Shown: positions 26,198 to 35,522 of the stretch, in pieces
How positions within the stretch are numbered: the stretch's first letter is position 1
How the letters are laid out: every line of letters begins with the position of its first letter
NCBI GenBank assembly: GCA_902463265.1
Contig: CABQEV010000008.1
Span: 22,944 to 86,943, forward strand
Direction: 5' to 3'
Length of the DNA: 64,000 nt
Origin: UMGS1889 sp900556055
Lineage (GTDB): Bacteria; Bacillota; Clostridia; Oscillospirales; Ruminococcaceae
Notes under the pieces: generated by a model
Databases searched by the model: none
What the model saw: only the letters and a program-made list of their open reading frames with translations
Told to the model about the DNA's origin: nothing
Made by a program: the position numbers and the translations under genes

Positions 26198-26866
26198 TCA
26201 TCCCTCATTTTTAAATCTATCGATCAGCGACATTATCCGCAGTCCCTCGGGCGAATCCGGATCGGAACTCAGCATTCCCTCCGCCGCTCTTGAAAGCTGC
26301 AAAATGCGCCTTTCTATGTACTTATCATGATCGGGAGAACCCTTTTCGCAAAATCCGAACGTCTCCTCGATATCGGAAATATCATGCTTTTTGCCGTCAT
26401 ATTCCGCCGCAAGTACAGTATAAACGTGTTTTCCGCAGTCAACGGGGATCTCCGAAATAATGTGAAATCCATTCTCACACAAATATCTTCTAAGAAACGC
26501 CGCCTGAGTCATCGGCTGCATGATAAGACGTGCCTTTTTTGCGGTATGCGAATTCCCGATTATCTGCGAAATAAGCTCGCCGCCCATTCCTGCACATATA
26601 ATGTCCGTTATATCGGACAGAGCCTCATCATCGGCAGCTTTCAGCCCGTCGGAAAGAATACATCTCCATTTTCCGTCCATATTGATAGATGAAAGCGTTT
26701 TTTCCGCAGACTTAAGCGGCATTTCATTTATATCGCAGGCATAGCAGAAGCGGCATTTCCCGCTTGTAAGCAATTCGGCAGGCAGATATCCGTGATCCGT
26801 TCCGACATCGCAGGCGACATCTCCCGAAACAAGCGACATACACGCCGACAGCCTTTTGTCAAGCAT
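26198..26866 (-). CDS. trmK: tRNA (adenine-22-N1)-methyltransferase
   Basis: TrmK methylates A22 in the D-arm of some bacterial tRNAs using S-adenosylmethionine. The 222-residue protein has the SAM-binding ACDVGTDHGYLPAELL motif near residue 18 and ICAGMGGELISQII, followed by LIMQPMTQ, all typical. It starts 19 bases after a terminator hairpin, with AAGGAGG upstream, so it is probably expressed by readthrough from the DUF1858 gene. Confidence 0.93.
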   Translation of the reverse strand: MLDKRLSACMSLVSGDVACDVGTDHGYLPAELLTSGKCRFCYACDINEMPLKSAEKTLSSINMDGKWRCILSDGLKAADDEALSDITDIICAGMGGELISQIIGNSHTAKKARLIMQPMTQAAFLRRYLCENGFHIISEIPVDCGKHVYTVLAAEYDGKKHDISDIEETFGFCEKGSPDHDKYIERRILQLSRAAEGMLSSDPDSPEGLRIMSLIDRFKNEG

Positions 26867-26884
26867 AACAGTCCTCCTTAAACA

Positions 26885-26925
26885 AAAAAGCCGTCCGTGC
26901 AGCTTTTCAAAACTGCGCAGACGGC
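26885..26925 (-). terminator. Terminator between the DUF1858 gene and trmK
   Basis: On the minus strand GCCGTCTGCGCAG pairs with CTGCACGGACGGC, with small mismatches, and TTTTTT follows. It lies just upstream of the trmK ribosome site. Confidence 0.85.
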
Positions 26926-26933
26926 AGACTGCA

Positions 26934-27128
26934 TCAGAGCATTGAATTCAGCTTTTCGATGAATTCCTTAGCGTCAACGCCATGTACCTCACATGCGTCA
27001 GCAACAGATTCGCCTCTTGCAGAGGGACAGCCGAGACAGTGCATTCCGATCTCCATAAAGAGAGGAGCAAGCTGGGGAGCCATATCGAGAACGTCACCTA
27101 TGATCATATCTTCTGTGATCTTAGCCAT
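26934..27128 (-). CDS. DUF1858 domain protein with CxxC motif
   Basis: A 64-residue protein consisting of one DUF1858 domain: DMIIGDVLDMAPQLAPLFMEIGMHCLGCP. The CxxC pair (CLGC) is typical of this family of small redox or metal-linked domains, often found near hybrid cluster and other anaerobic redox proteins. The exact role is unknown. ATG 27128 has GGAGGT eight bases upstream. Confidence 0.88.
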   Translation of the reverse strand: MAKITEDMIIGDVLDMAPQLAPLFMEIGMHCLGCPSARGESVADACEVHGVDAKEFIEKLNSML

Positions 27129-27181
27129 AATTTTCAACCTCCGGGTATAAATTTGCGGGCGGTATTCTACCGTCTCAGTAT

Positions 27182-27210
27182 ATTATAACCCATATCAAAT
27201 AAAATTGCAA
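27182..27210 (-). promoter_or_regulatory. Promoter of the DUF1858 gene
   Basis: On the minus strand TTGCAA (27210-27205), 17 bases, TATAAT (27187-27182). It is divergent from, and almost back to back with, the rhomboid-like gene promoter. Confidence 0.8.
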
Positions 27211-27216
27211 TAGGTG

Positions 27217-27245
27217 TTGAAAAAAATTCTCACCTGTGATATAAT
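27217..27245 (+). promoter_or_regulatory. Promoter of the rhomboid-like gene
   Basis: TTGAAA (27217-27222), 17 bases, TATAAT (27240-27245). The -35 overlaps a TGTTGAAA motif like those clustered at 25190-25350. Confidence 0.85.
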
Positions 27246-27277
27246 TATCATATTCCAAAAAGAAGGAGATCATAAAA

Positions 27278-27973
27278 TTGAACAAGCTTCTGGACAAACT
27301 TGAATATAAATACGGAAAATTCGGGATAAATAACCTTATCCTCTACGTTATCGGAACGATGCTGATGATCTTTATCGCTGACCTTTGCTTCAGCGACCTG
27401 AACCTGACCTCTATGCTGAGCTTCGACAGATCGGCGATCCTTCACGGGCAGATATGGCGTGTGATAACCTTCCTTTTTATCCCCGATTTTCAAAGTCTTA
27501 TCGGAATGATTTTTTCCCTTCTTCTGTTCTACATGATCGGAATGTCGCTCGAGCGGACATGGGGCGCATTTAAATTCACAGTTTATTATTTCATGGGCGC
27601 ACTGCTAAATATCATCACGGGCTTTCTTATCGGATATACGGACAATTATTATCTGAATATCAGCCTTTTCCTTGCCTATGCGGTGCTTTATCCAAATGAA
27701 AAGCTTTATTTCTACTTCCTTATCCCGATAAAAATGAAATGGATAGGCATAACGGTCGGAATAGTGATGTCTGCGCTGTTTCTCTTCCATCTCTTCTTCC
27801 TTAACCTTGCATCCGCATTTGCGATATTTGCGCCGCTGCTGAATTTCATTCTGTTTTTCGGCGGGGATTTCATAGACAAGGTGAAAAATCACTACAAATA
27901 CAAGCCGATGCGTGACCAGTTCAGAAAAAATATGCGCGAAGTTGAACGCCGCAGAAATGATAACGACAGGTAA
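27278..27973 (+). CDS. Rhomboid-like membrane protein, probably non-proteolytic (TTG start)
   Basis: A 231-residue protein with about six membrane helices. IWRVITFLFIP and a WGAFKFTVYYFMG segment recall the rhomboid/derlin fold. The GxSG serine motif and the paired catalytic histidine of rhomboid proteases are not present, so it is probably a pseudoprotease. The C-terminal 30 residues are highly charged and cytoplasmic. TTG 27278 has AAGGAG nine bases upstream and its own strong promoter. Confidence 0.75.
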   Translation: MNKLLDKLEYKYGKFGINNLILYVIGTMLMIFIADLCFSDLNLTSMLSFDRSAILHGQIWRVITFLFIPDFQSLIGMIFSLLLFYMIGMSLERTWGAFKFTVYYFMGALLNIITGFLIGYTDNYYLNISLFLAYAVLYPNEKLYFYFLIPIKMKWIGITVGIVMSALFLFHLFFLNLASAFAIFAPLLNFILFFGGDFIDKVKNHYKYKPMRDQFRKNMREVERRRNDNDR

Positions 27974-27976
27974 TCT

Positions 27977-28012
27977 AACAGCTCCCTGCTTTTACAAACA
28001 GGGAGCTGTTTT
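27977..28012. terminator. Bidirectional terminator after the rhomboid-like gene
   Basis: AACAGCTCCCTG pairs exactly with CAGGGAGCTGTT across ten bases, with TTTT on the plus side. It separates the plus-strand rhomboid-like gene from the convergent lipoprotein gene. Confidence 0.88.
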
Positions 28013-28016
28013 ATAT

Positions 28017-28568
28017 TTATTCCGCAGAAGTTTCTGTTATCGGCTGAGCTTCCGTTATCGGCGCAAAATCTTCTATCACGGCTTCAAGCTCACAGTCAGG
28101 GATCCTTATCCCGCATAAAGTCAGCGTTTCAGGCTCGAATACAAGCTCATATGCTCCGCTGTCAGTCCGTCCTTTAAGTATAAGCTCATTCTCAGCTTCC
28201 TGCAGTGATGATGTATTCAGCGCCGCTTCATCAAGCGTACCGCATATAAGTTCAAACAGTGAACCGTCGGGAATATCGTCTTTTTTCATATCCGCAGATA
28301 TCCCGTTCATCTCGCAGTGCGTGTCCCCGTCACGAAAAGATACAGCCAGACCATTAAGCGTATCGGGCGATGAAAATGCAACGTCCCAGTCACCGTTTCC
28401 GAGCCGCTTCAGGGTGATCTCAGCGTCTGTCTCACCCCACAGAACATCAGCCGTGCAGGAATAAAGCCCGCTTATATCAGGCTTCTTAGCAGTAAATTCG
28501 GGCTTGCAGGACGTAAGCATGCATGCCGCCGAAACCGCCGCAGCCGCATATGTCAGATATTTTCTCAT
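28017..28568 (-). CDS. Putative lipoprotein of unknown function
   Basis: A 183-residue exported protein. A short signal peptide (MRKYLTYAAAAVSAACML) ends in the lipobox LTSC, so Cys21 should be lipidated and the protein anchored outside the membrane. The mature part is acidic, has no recognised domain, and ends in a repetitive PITEAQPITET tail. GGAGGG precedes the ATG. It follows the NAD(P)HX repair gene in the same direction. Confidence 0.75.
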   Translation of the reverse strand: MRKYLTYAAAAVSAACMLTSCKPEFTAKKPDISGLYSCTADVLWGETDAEITLKRLGNGDWDVAFSSPDTLNGLAVSFRDGDTHCEMNGISADMKKDDIPDGSLFELICGTLDEAALNTSSLQEAENELILKGRTDSGAYELVFEPETLTLCGIRIPDCELEAVIEDFAPITEAQPITETSAE

Positions 28569-28625
28569 AAAAAAATCCCTCCGTCATTGACAAGAGGGAT
28601 CTTTTGTTTACCTGAATTTCCCTCT

Positions 28626-30167
28626 TTATCTGTTCATTTCTTTGAACACAAGAGGAATACGGCTCAATACGTCAGTCGGAAGCATACCATATTCGGAAAG
28701 CTCCTCAGCGGTGATATCTGCGCTTCTGCCGTGGATATAAACACCTGCCGCAGCTGCTTCAGCGGGTGATATTCCCTGAGCGGCAAGTCCCGCAATAATA
28801 CCTGTCAGCAGATCTCCGCTGCCTCCCCTGCTGAGTCCCGGATTGCCGCCGAAGCTTACATATGCCCTTCCGCAGCCCGCAATATAAGTAGGACAGCCCT
28901 TTGACACAATGATGATGTCATAAAGCGACGAAAGCTTTACAGCAGCCGAGAAGCGGTCAGCAAGCACTTCATCCAAAGATACGCCGAGCAGCCGTGCAAG
29001 TTCGGCGGGATGAGGAGTGCAGATAAGCCTGTTTCCTATGTTCTTTAACATATCTATGCTGTCTGCCGCACAATTTATTCCGTCAGCATCAAGAATTACG
29101 GGACAGCTTGTGCTGTCGATGACAAATTTCACAAGCTTTGTGGTTTTCTCCGTAACTCCCATTCCGCAGCCGATAGAAACAGAACTGCACTTTGCAAGTC
29201 TTTCCTTCAGCTCATCATACGATTTTTCAGCATCCATAAATCCGTTTTTATCCGCATTTATCTTCATGTACATAGTTTCATAAACATTCGCAGATACGGC
29301 ATTTATCACGCTTTCAACGGACGCTAATGTCACAAGTCCCGCACCGCTCCTGAGTGCGCCGCATGTAGACAGAGCCGCAGCTCCTCGCATGCTGTCGGAA
29401 CCCGCAATATTCATCAGTCTGCCGAAATTGCCCTTGTGAGAATCACGCTTTCTTTCCGGGACGATATCGATGCAGGTCTTTTCATCAAGTATTTTCGGGA
29501 GATACTTTACATTTTCCATAGCGATATCGGGTATACCTATCTCGCAGACAAGTATCTCGCCGCAGTATTCGATCAGCGGAGCAGATGCCATGCCGATCTT
29601 TTTGCAGCCGAATGTCACCGTGTAATCGCATTTCAGCGTGTTTTCGGAAACCGTTCCCGTAAGCGCATTTCCGCCTGACGGAACATCAACAGCGACCTTT
29701 ACTGCATCAGTGCGTGCCGAGTACGAAAAGCACGCCTTGATCGCAGGCGGCAGATCATCATGAAATCCCGTGCCGAAAACAGCATCTATCAGAAGTCCGC
29801 ATTCGGCAAGGAGCTTGAATACCTTGTCGATATTATCATTAAGTGTAAGCACCTCGCAACTTGTTCCTGAAAGAGCGATGTATTTTTCGCCCGCAAGCTC
29901 AGTCGAAGGCTCGCCGCACATAAGCACGACAGTGACTTTAAGTCCCATATCGCTCAGAAGCTTTGCGGTAACAAATCCGTCCCCGCCGTTGTTTCCGCTT
30001 CCGCAGAGGATAACAGCGCCCTTTTCATAGTCAATGCCGACGCAGTATTCAGTAACAGCTTCCGCAAGAGCCATGCCTGCGCTGTCCATCATCTGAGAAT
30101 ATGTGATGCCTGCGCTGTCAGCATTTGCTTCGATCTCTTTCATTTGTTTCGGTGTGCAGAGGTACAT
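28626..30167 (-). CDS. nnrD: Bifunctional NAD(P)H-hydrate epimerase / ADP-dependent dehydratase
   Basis: This fused enzyme repairs damaged NAD(P)H hydrates. Residues 1-210 are the YjeF-N epimerase (MDSAGMALAEAV, GSGNNGGDGFVTAKLL, AVDVPSGGNALTG). Residues 225-513 are the ribokinase-like dehydratase (GDS-like GSDSMRGAAAL, GCGMGVTEKT, CTPHPAELARLL, GNPGLSRGGSGDLLTGIIAG). Both halves keep their binding loops and the length is normal for the fused form. AAAGGA lies upstream of ATG 30167. Confidence 0.95.
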   Translation of the reverse strand: MYLCTPKQMKEIEANADSAGITYSQMMDSAGMALAEAVTEYCVGIDYEKGAVILCGSGNNGGDGFVTAKLLSDMGLKVTVVLMCGEPSTELAGEKYIALSGTSCEVLTLNDNIDKVFKLLAECGLLIDAVFGTGFHDDLPPAIKACFSYSARTDAVKVAVDVPSGGNALTGTVSENTLKCDYTVTFGCKKIGMASAPLIEYCGEILVCEIGIPDIAMENVKYLPKILDEKTCIDIVPERKRDSHKGNFGRLMNIAGSDSMRGAAALSTCGALRSGAGLVTLASVESVINAVSANVYETMYMKINADKNGFMDAEKSYDELKERLAKCSSVSIGCGMGVTEKTTKLVKFVIDSTSCPVILDADGINCAADSIDMLKNIGNRLICTPHPAELARLLGVSLDEVLADRFSAAVKLSSLYDIIIVSKGCPTYIAGCGRAYVSFGGNPGLSRGGSGDLLTGIIAGLAAQGISPAEAAAAGVYIHGRSADITAEELSEYGMLPTDVLSRIPLVFKEMNR

Positions 30168-30300
30168 AAAAAATCATTCCTTTTACGATCTGTTTATTAT
30201 AATATTGTACCATGATTTACCGAAGTGTTTTTTTATAATGTGTGAACTTTTTGGGACAAATTGCAGGACAATTCTGCCTGAATCGTCAGCTGTTCACGTT

Positions 30301-31629
30301 TTATTTCTTTGTACCCTTTTCCCCCGTCATTCTCTTTATCTTGACAGGGCGCAGCTTTGAGAAAAGTATCTCCTGGCTGCCGTAAAGTCCGTCATATCCT
30401 GAAAGGAGATAGCTGACTGCAACCGCAACCGCAAAGAACGGAAGTCCCCTTGAACCGAAAAGCTCGACTGTCAGCACAAGCGTTGTTATCGGGCAGTTTG
30501 TTACGCCGCAGAACATGGACGCAAGTCCGACTGCCGCACCGAAGGACGGTGTTACCTCATTCCAGCACATCGAAAGCGCAGAACCCGCCGTTGCACCGAC
30601 AAACATTGTCGGCACGATCTCGCCGCCCTTGAAGCCTGCTCCCAGCGTCAGTGCCGTGAATATCATCTTCATCAGGAATGCCTCATAGCGGACATCACCC
30701 GCAAATGCACGTGTGATAACATCCATTCCCGCACCGTTGTAATCCCTTGTTCCGACAAGCAATGTCAGACCGACAACGATCAGTCCGCCGACAAATGCTC
30801 TTATCATCGCATTCGGGAAATATTTCGCATACAGCTCGGACGATTTATGCAGCATCTTGCAGAACAAAATGCTGAGAAATGCCGAAAGCACGGCAAAAAG
30901 TATAGTAAAAAGCATCTCCTCGACAGCATTCACCGAAAACGGAACGATGCCGAAAACACTGAATGCCGCTGATTTTACGCCGAAGCTTCCCGATACCATT
31001 GCGCCCGTTATCGCCGATATAACGCACGGAACAAGTGCCGAATACTGAAAGCTTCCGACCGTCGTGATCTCCATCGCAAACAGCGCTGCCGCAACAGGAG
31101 TGCCGAAAAGTGCCGAAAATCCCGCACTCATTCCGCACATCGTCATAACCGAATGATCCTTTTCATCAAGCTTCAGCGGACGGCAGATAAAGTCCGCCGT
31201 GCTTCCGCCGATCTGGAGAGCCGCACCCTCACGTCCGCTGGATCCGCCGAAAAGATGCGTCAGCACCGTCGATGAAAATATCAGCAGCATCATTCGGAAT
31301 GACAGCTTTTTTCCCTCTCTGACCGACACAAGCACCGAGTTTGTACCCTTGTCATTCTCCATTCCGAGAAGGCTGTATCCCTTGGCTATGACAATGCCCG
31401 CAAGCGGCAGAAAAAGGATTATATAGTCATGTCCCTTGCGGTATTCCGTTGCCCATTCTACCGAGATGTCAAACGCTGCGGCAACTCCTCCGACAACTAT
31501 GCCGATAACGACCGAAATAACGAACCATTTGACAAATCCGCCGATAAGATGCGGCATGCTGATCTCATCGGATCTCTTTTCGCCGACAGGCTTGTTTTCT
31601 TCTTTCACTTCTGTTTTTATCTCTTCCAT
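30301..31629 (-). CDS. CLC-family antiporter, probably the fluoride-type CLC-F
   Basis: A 442-residue membrane protein with the CLC fold. The gating-glutamate motif is GGSSGREGAALQIGG. At the place of the usual GSGIP chloride motif it has KGTNSVLVSVREG, a pattern I associate with the bacterial CLC-F group that exports fluoride in exchange for protons. Chloride transport remains possible. ATG 31629 is preferred because GGGGGA lies five bases upstream; ATG 31641 touches the SNF2 stop. It is probably cotranscribed with the SNF2 gene. No fluoride riboswitch was recognised upstream. Confidence 0.8.
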   Translation of the reverse strand: MEEIKTEVKEENKPVGEKRSDEISMPHLIGGFVKWFVISVVIGIVVGGVAAAFDISVEWATEYRKGHDYIILFLPLAGIVIAKGYSLLGMENDKGTNSVLVSVREGKKLSFRMMLLIFSSTVLTHLFGGSSGREGAALQIGGSTADFICRPLKLDEKDHSVMTMCGMSAGFSALFGTPVAAALFAMEITTVGSFQYSALVPCVISAITGAMVSGSFGVKSAAFSVFGIVPFSVNAVEEMLFTILFAVLSAFLSILFCKMLHKSSELYAKYFPNAMIRAFVGGLIVVGLTLLVGTRDYNGAGMDVITRAFAGDVRYEAFLMKMIFTALTLGAGFKGGEIVPTMFVGATAGSALSMCWNEVTPSFGAAVGLASMFCGVTNCPITTLVLTVELFGSRGLPFFAVAVAVSYLLSGYDGLYGSQEILFSKLRPVKIKRMTGEKGTKK

Positions 31630-31641
31630 ACTATCCCCCAT

Positions 31642-34600
31642 TTATCCGAAAAGCGACATCAGATCTTCACGGCTCATAGCTGCAATTCCTCCGCCGTCCG
31701 TGCCGATAAGACTGTCCGCAAGCTCGGATTTCGCCGACTGAAGCTCGCGTATTTTCTCTTCAATAGTTCCCTTTGCAATAAGCTTGTAGACCGTGACATT
31801 ATTCTTCTGACCTATTCTGTAAGCACGGTCGGATGCCTGATTTTCCGCCGAGATATTCCACCACGGATCGAAATGTATCACTATATCCGCACCCGTAAGA
31901 TTAAGTCCCGTTCCGCCTGCCTTCAGCGATATCAGGAACACGTCCGTATCATCGGAATTGAACCTGTTCACAAGCTCCTGACGCTTTGACGGCGGCGTTG
32001 CACCGGTCAGGCTGACGGTTTTCAGACCGGCAGCTTCAAGCCTTTTGCCTATGATTGAAAGCATCGACGTGAACTGCGAAAACAGCAGTATCTTATGCCC
32101 GGCATTCGCACTGCTTTCCGCAAGCTCAACGCAAAGCTCCAGCTTAGCACTTCCGCCGCTGTATTTTTCATACACGACCGACGGATCGCAGCAGATCTGC
32201 CTGAGCCTTGTCAGTCCCGCAAGTATCTCTATCTTCATGCGTCCGCTGCCGCTGTCCTCGGTGTCCGCAAACTGCTGCTTCAGCGACATTACCTCCGCCG
32301 AATAGATCCTGCTCTGCTCCTCCGTCATATCCGCAGTCATTACGATCTCATTTTTCTCGGGCAGCTCGCTCAGAACATCAGTCTTGAGCCTTCTCAATAT
32401 AAACGGAGATGACAGCCTTTTCAGACTTTTGAGTGCCTTTTCATCGGAATTTTTCACTATCGGCGTTTCATATCTCCGCTTAAAATTCGTATAGCTGAAA
32501 AGATATCCCGGCATGATAAAATCAAATATGCTCCAAAGCTCTGCAAGCGTGTTTTCGACAGGCGTTCCCGTCAGTGCAAAGCGTATCTCCGAATCAATGG
32601 ATTTGACCGCCTTTGCACTCTGAGTTGCATGGTTCTTGATATACTGCGCTTCGTCTATCAGCTGAAATCTGAAATGCAGACCGTCATAGAGATGCACATC
32701 TCTTTTCAGCAGATCATAGGACGTTATCAGCACATCGTATTTCGCATATTCCGAAAGGATCCTGTCACGATTATCCGCATTTCCCGTGACAACAGCCGCC
32801 GACATTCCGCCCGCAAACTTACCGAATTCACATTTCCAGTTCGTGCAGAGCGATGACGGACACACGATAAGCGATGGGATATGCACAAGCTTTTTATTCT
32901 CTCTGTCCTGTTTATCGGACATGAGCAAAGCAATAGCCTGCACCGTTTTTCCGAGTCCCATATCGTCTGCAAGTATGCCGCCGAAGCGGTTCTCGGCGAT
33001 GGTTTTGAGCCATACAAAGCCGTCCCGCTGATACTCACGCAGCACATTTTCCAGCTCCTCGGGAACAGCATGATCCGAAGCGGCAAAGCTTCTCGCCGCA
33101 TTTTTGAATTCCCTGTTTTTCTCGAATGCTATCCCCGTCTTTTCCTTCATTATGCTGTCGAGATATAACATTCTGTACCCGGGCAGACCTATCCTGTCTT
33201 TGAGAAATTCCTTTTCCGTCAGACCGAGATCCTCCGCTATCTCCGAAAGCTCTTCAAGCGCAGGCGAATCCAGCGGTACGAATGAGCTTCCTATCCTGCG
33301 GAATTTTTTTCCGCTGCGATAATCCTCGAGAAGTGAAAAAAGCTCCTCCTTCGTGTAATCGGCTGACGAAATATCAAGCTCCAGCAGTCCCGAATTCAGC
33401 CGCACGCCTACCCTCGCCGCAGCGGGCGGACGCAGCATTATGCTGTCAAAACGCTTTGCCGCATATACCTGCATATGCTTTGAAAGCTCGGAAATACCGC
33501 CGTTCAGCAGAGCGTAAAGGCGTTCATCGCTGTCCTTGAAATATGCAGTCGATGTCTTTGGATCAACATTCGGAAAATACTTTTTGACAAGCCTTTCCGC
33601 AGCGATCTCACCTCTCAGATCAGGCGATGTTTCCGCAGTTTTCGGCTGAAATCCGCCGTGCTTTTTATCACCGTAAGCAAACTCCAGATGTGCATCGGCA
33701 GATGAATCATCGGGCAGATCGAGATACAGCGATTTTTCCAGCGCTATCTCCGAAAGCCTTGACGCTTCACTGTCCGCCGTGATCTTCAGCGACTCAGAGG
33801 CAGGTATTATCACTGTCTGCCAGAACGCAGGCATATCCTCCGCCGAGACAGTCAGATTATTTGTGTATATAAGCGTTTCCGCAAGATCGGCCGCATTGCC
33901 CGTGAACGCCTTGTCAGTAATGTAAATGTCATCAAGATATGTAAAATAGGTATGCTCACCGCTGCCGAGAAACAGCAGCGTTTCATCGCCCGCCTGCGGA
34001 CAGGACAGCTCAAATCCGCCCTTCGCTGCCTTAATATCTACCGATATCGGCGGTGCTTTGTGAACTATACGCATAGTCACATTTTCAAAACAAATTCTGT
34101 CTTTATGATAAAAAGAGAATATCTCATCAAGATCATATCCCGAGAGCGTGATATAACGGCTGCCTGAGATATTGGCTCCCGAGTTTATCCTCGAAAGCAT
34201 GAATCTCAGAACGGGCAGGCTTTCATCATCAAACGCCGTAAAATCGTGCCTTACCGTGAGATCCTTTCCGTATTTTTTTACACCGCCGCTCTGCATCAGA
34301 TCCGCAAAATCATAAAGATTCTGAATGACATACATCCGCTTTGAACCTATCCTGAAATCGGCATATACAGACTTGTATCCCTCGGAAAGACGAAGCTCGA
34401 GCTTTGCCTGCTCACCTTCCGACTCAGCCTCAGCCGCCGTCCTCGCAGCAACTGTCCGCATAAGCTTTTTTGCATAAATATCCGTGACCGACGCAGAGCT
34501 TTTCTTCAGTGCCGAATACGCAAGTGCCAGTGCTATCACATGCTTGCACGCTCCGTAATACGAGTATGCCGCAGGACAATCGCAGCTGAAGCTTGTTATT

Positions 34601-34809
34601 ATCCCGTCAGTGCCGACTCTAAGCTCAGTCGTGTACGAATCGCCCGAACCCTCAACATCAGCAGATGCCTTTTCAACACTGCCGTTTTTCAGGCTCATTA
34701 ACCCGACTTTGCCTACCCTGCCATCCTTGTAATACTGAACGCCCTTCTGAAAGCTTCTGTCCGAGGAAGCTATTCTTTTGAGATAATCCAGCGAAAAACC
34801 ATTTTTCAT
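31642..34809 (-). CDS. SWI2/SNF2-family helicase with SWIM zinc finger
   Basis: A 1055-residue protein. An N-terminal SWIM zinc finger (C76, C78, C88, H90 in CDCPAAYSYYGACKH) is followed by a long variable region. The C-terminal Snf2 ATPase has LADDMGLGKTVQA (Walker A), LIDEAQYIKNHATQ (DEAQ box), ALTGTPVEN, SLKAGGTGLNL and DRAYRIGQ. Such bacterial SNF2 proteins act on nucleic acid-protein complexes, some at the RNA polymerase, but their exact job is unclear. ATG 34809 was chosen with GGGGG upstream. A 33-codon extension would run through the operator hairpin. Confidence 0.92.
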   Translation of the reverse strand: MKNGFSLDYLKRIASSDRSFQKGVQYYKDGRVGKVGLMSLKNGSVEKASADVEGSGDSYTTELRVGTDGIITSFSCDCPAAYSYYGACKHVIALALAYSALKKSSASVTDIYAKKLMRTVAARTAAEAESEGEQAKLELRLSEGYKSVYADFRIGSKRMYVIQNLYDFADLMQSGGVKKYGKDLTVRHDFTAFDDESLPVLRFMLSRINSGANISGSRYITLSGYDLDEIFSFYHKDRICFENVTMRIVHKAPPISVDIKAAKGGFELSCPQAGDETLLFLGSGEHTYFTYLDDIYITDKAFTGNAADLAETLIYTNNLTVSAEDMPAFWQTVIIPASESLKITADSEASRLSEIALEKSLYLDLPDDSSADAHLEFAYGDKKHGGFQPKTAETSPDLRGEIAAERLVKKYFPNVDPKTSTAYFKDSDERLYALLNGGISELSKHMQVYAAKRFDSIMLRPPAAARVGVRLNSGLLELDISSADYTKEELFSLLEDYRSGKKFRRIGSSFVPLDSPALEELSEIAEDLGLTEKEFLKDRIGLPGYRMLYLDSIMKEKTGIAFEKNREFKNAARSFAASDHAVPEELENVLREYQRDGFVWLKTIAENRFGGILADDMGLGKTVQAIALLMSDKQDRENKKLVHIPSLIVCPSSLCTNWKCEFGKFAGGMSAAVVTGNADNRDRILSEYAKYDVLITSYDLLKRDVHLYDGLHFRFQLIDEAQYIKNHATQSAKAVKSIDSEIRFALTGTPVENTLAELWSIFDFIMPGYLFSYTNFKRRYETPIVKNSDEKALKSLKRLSSPFILRRLKTDVLSELPEKNEIVMTADMTEEQSRIYSAEVMSLKQQFADTEDSGSGRMKIEILAGLTRLRQICCDPSVVYEKYSGGSAKLELCVELAESSANAGHKILLFSQFTSMLSIIGKRLEAAGLKTVSLTGATPPSKRQELVNRFNSDDTDVFLISLKAGGTGLNLTGADIVIHFDPWWNISAENQASDRAYRIGQKNNVTVYKLIAKGTIEEKIRELQSAKSELADSLIGTDGGGIAAMSREDLMSLFG

Positions 34810-34888
34810 TGCACTGCCCCCGTTTTCACAGATATAGGTACTGATTGAGATGCTCAACGTAATATAAGTAATCTCACCTACAACGTGT

Positions 34889-34910
34889 GTGTGCAAGTTG
34901 ATTTGCACAC
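34889..34910. promoter_or_regulatory. Inverted repeat downstream of the SNF2 promoter
   Basis: GTGTGCAA and TTGCACAC are exact complements separated by six bases and lie directly after the -10 element, where a repressor could block transcription. In RNA the same bases can form a hairpin. Confidence 0.6.
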
Positions 34911-34916
34911 GTTGAC

Positions 34917-34945
34917 ATTATAACATAATCCTGCCTTTTTGACAA
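34917..34945 (-). promoter_or_regulatory. Promoter of the SNF2-CLC operon
   Basis: On the minus strand TTGTCA (34945-34940), 17 bases, TATAAT (34922-34917). Confidence 0.88.
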
Positions 34946-35163
34946 GTTTTTTGGATCATTTCACTTTGTATAATGCGTAAATTCCGCCTGATGCAGAAAG
35001 CAGGCAATATCTGCGGCTTTGCACGTCTGTCACTATGATATCTTCCGAAAAACAGTGTGTCCTCATGGGGATATCATGCGTCCACAGCAGGAAATGCTGA
35101 AAACCCATAATTCCAATGTTTTTTAGTATAAAGCATCTGCAAATAAAATTAACAAAATATACA

Positions 35164-35191
35164 TTGACAATTTGCATTTCGGCTGTATAAT
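35164..35191 (+). promoter_or_regulatory. Promoter of the T-box ilvA-ridA unit
   Basis: TTGACA (35164-35169), 16 bases, TATAAT (35186-35191). Confidence 0.9.
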
Positions 35192-35204
35192 ATAAGTGTA
35201 ATAA

Positions 35205-35462
35205 ATGCATTGACAGGGAAAATGTATGCCGTTTGTTCCCCTCAGAGAGCTGCCGTTCGGTGCAAGGCAGTGCGGAAAAGCATAATGATCGCCCTTGAGC
35301 AGACTGCTGAAAGCCATAAAGCAATTAAGCATGTACGGTAGCTCCCCGTTACAGGAGACTGCGTTGTCGGACGCATACCGAGCGGTCGTTTCACATAAAC
35401 GGCAATTAAGGTGGTAACACGGAGTTTCAGCTTCGCCCTTAGGATACGGGCGGAGTTTTTTT
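35205..35462 (+). promoter_or_regulatory. T-box leader, isoleucine-specific
   Basis: The leader shows Stem I features (the CAGAGAGCTG bulge region near 35243 and the GGTGCAAGGCAG apical part), a candidate specifier ATC (35288-35290, Ile) before GCCCTTGAG, and the conserved T-box sequence AAGGTGGTAACACGG (35408-35422). A terminator CTTCGCCC/GGGCGGAG with TTTTTTT follows at 35431-35462. Uncharged tRNA-Ile should stabilise the antiterminator and turn on ilvA. The specifier is read by eye from alignment-like position. Confidence 0.9.
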
Positions 35463-35522
35463 ATTGCTTTCCGGAGAATAAAGCCGCTTTCCGATGAAAA
35501 TTATTTTAAAGGAGTTTTTCAA

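Noticed and set aside
34810..34916. Fluoride riboswitch before the SNF2-CLC operon
   Set aside because: The short leader shows only the GTGTGCAA inverted repeat; the conserved fluoride aptamer sequence was not seen.
34956..35324. 122-aa minus-strand open frame upstream of ilvA
   Set aside because: It overlaps the promoter and Stem I of the T-box leader.
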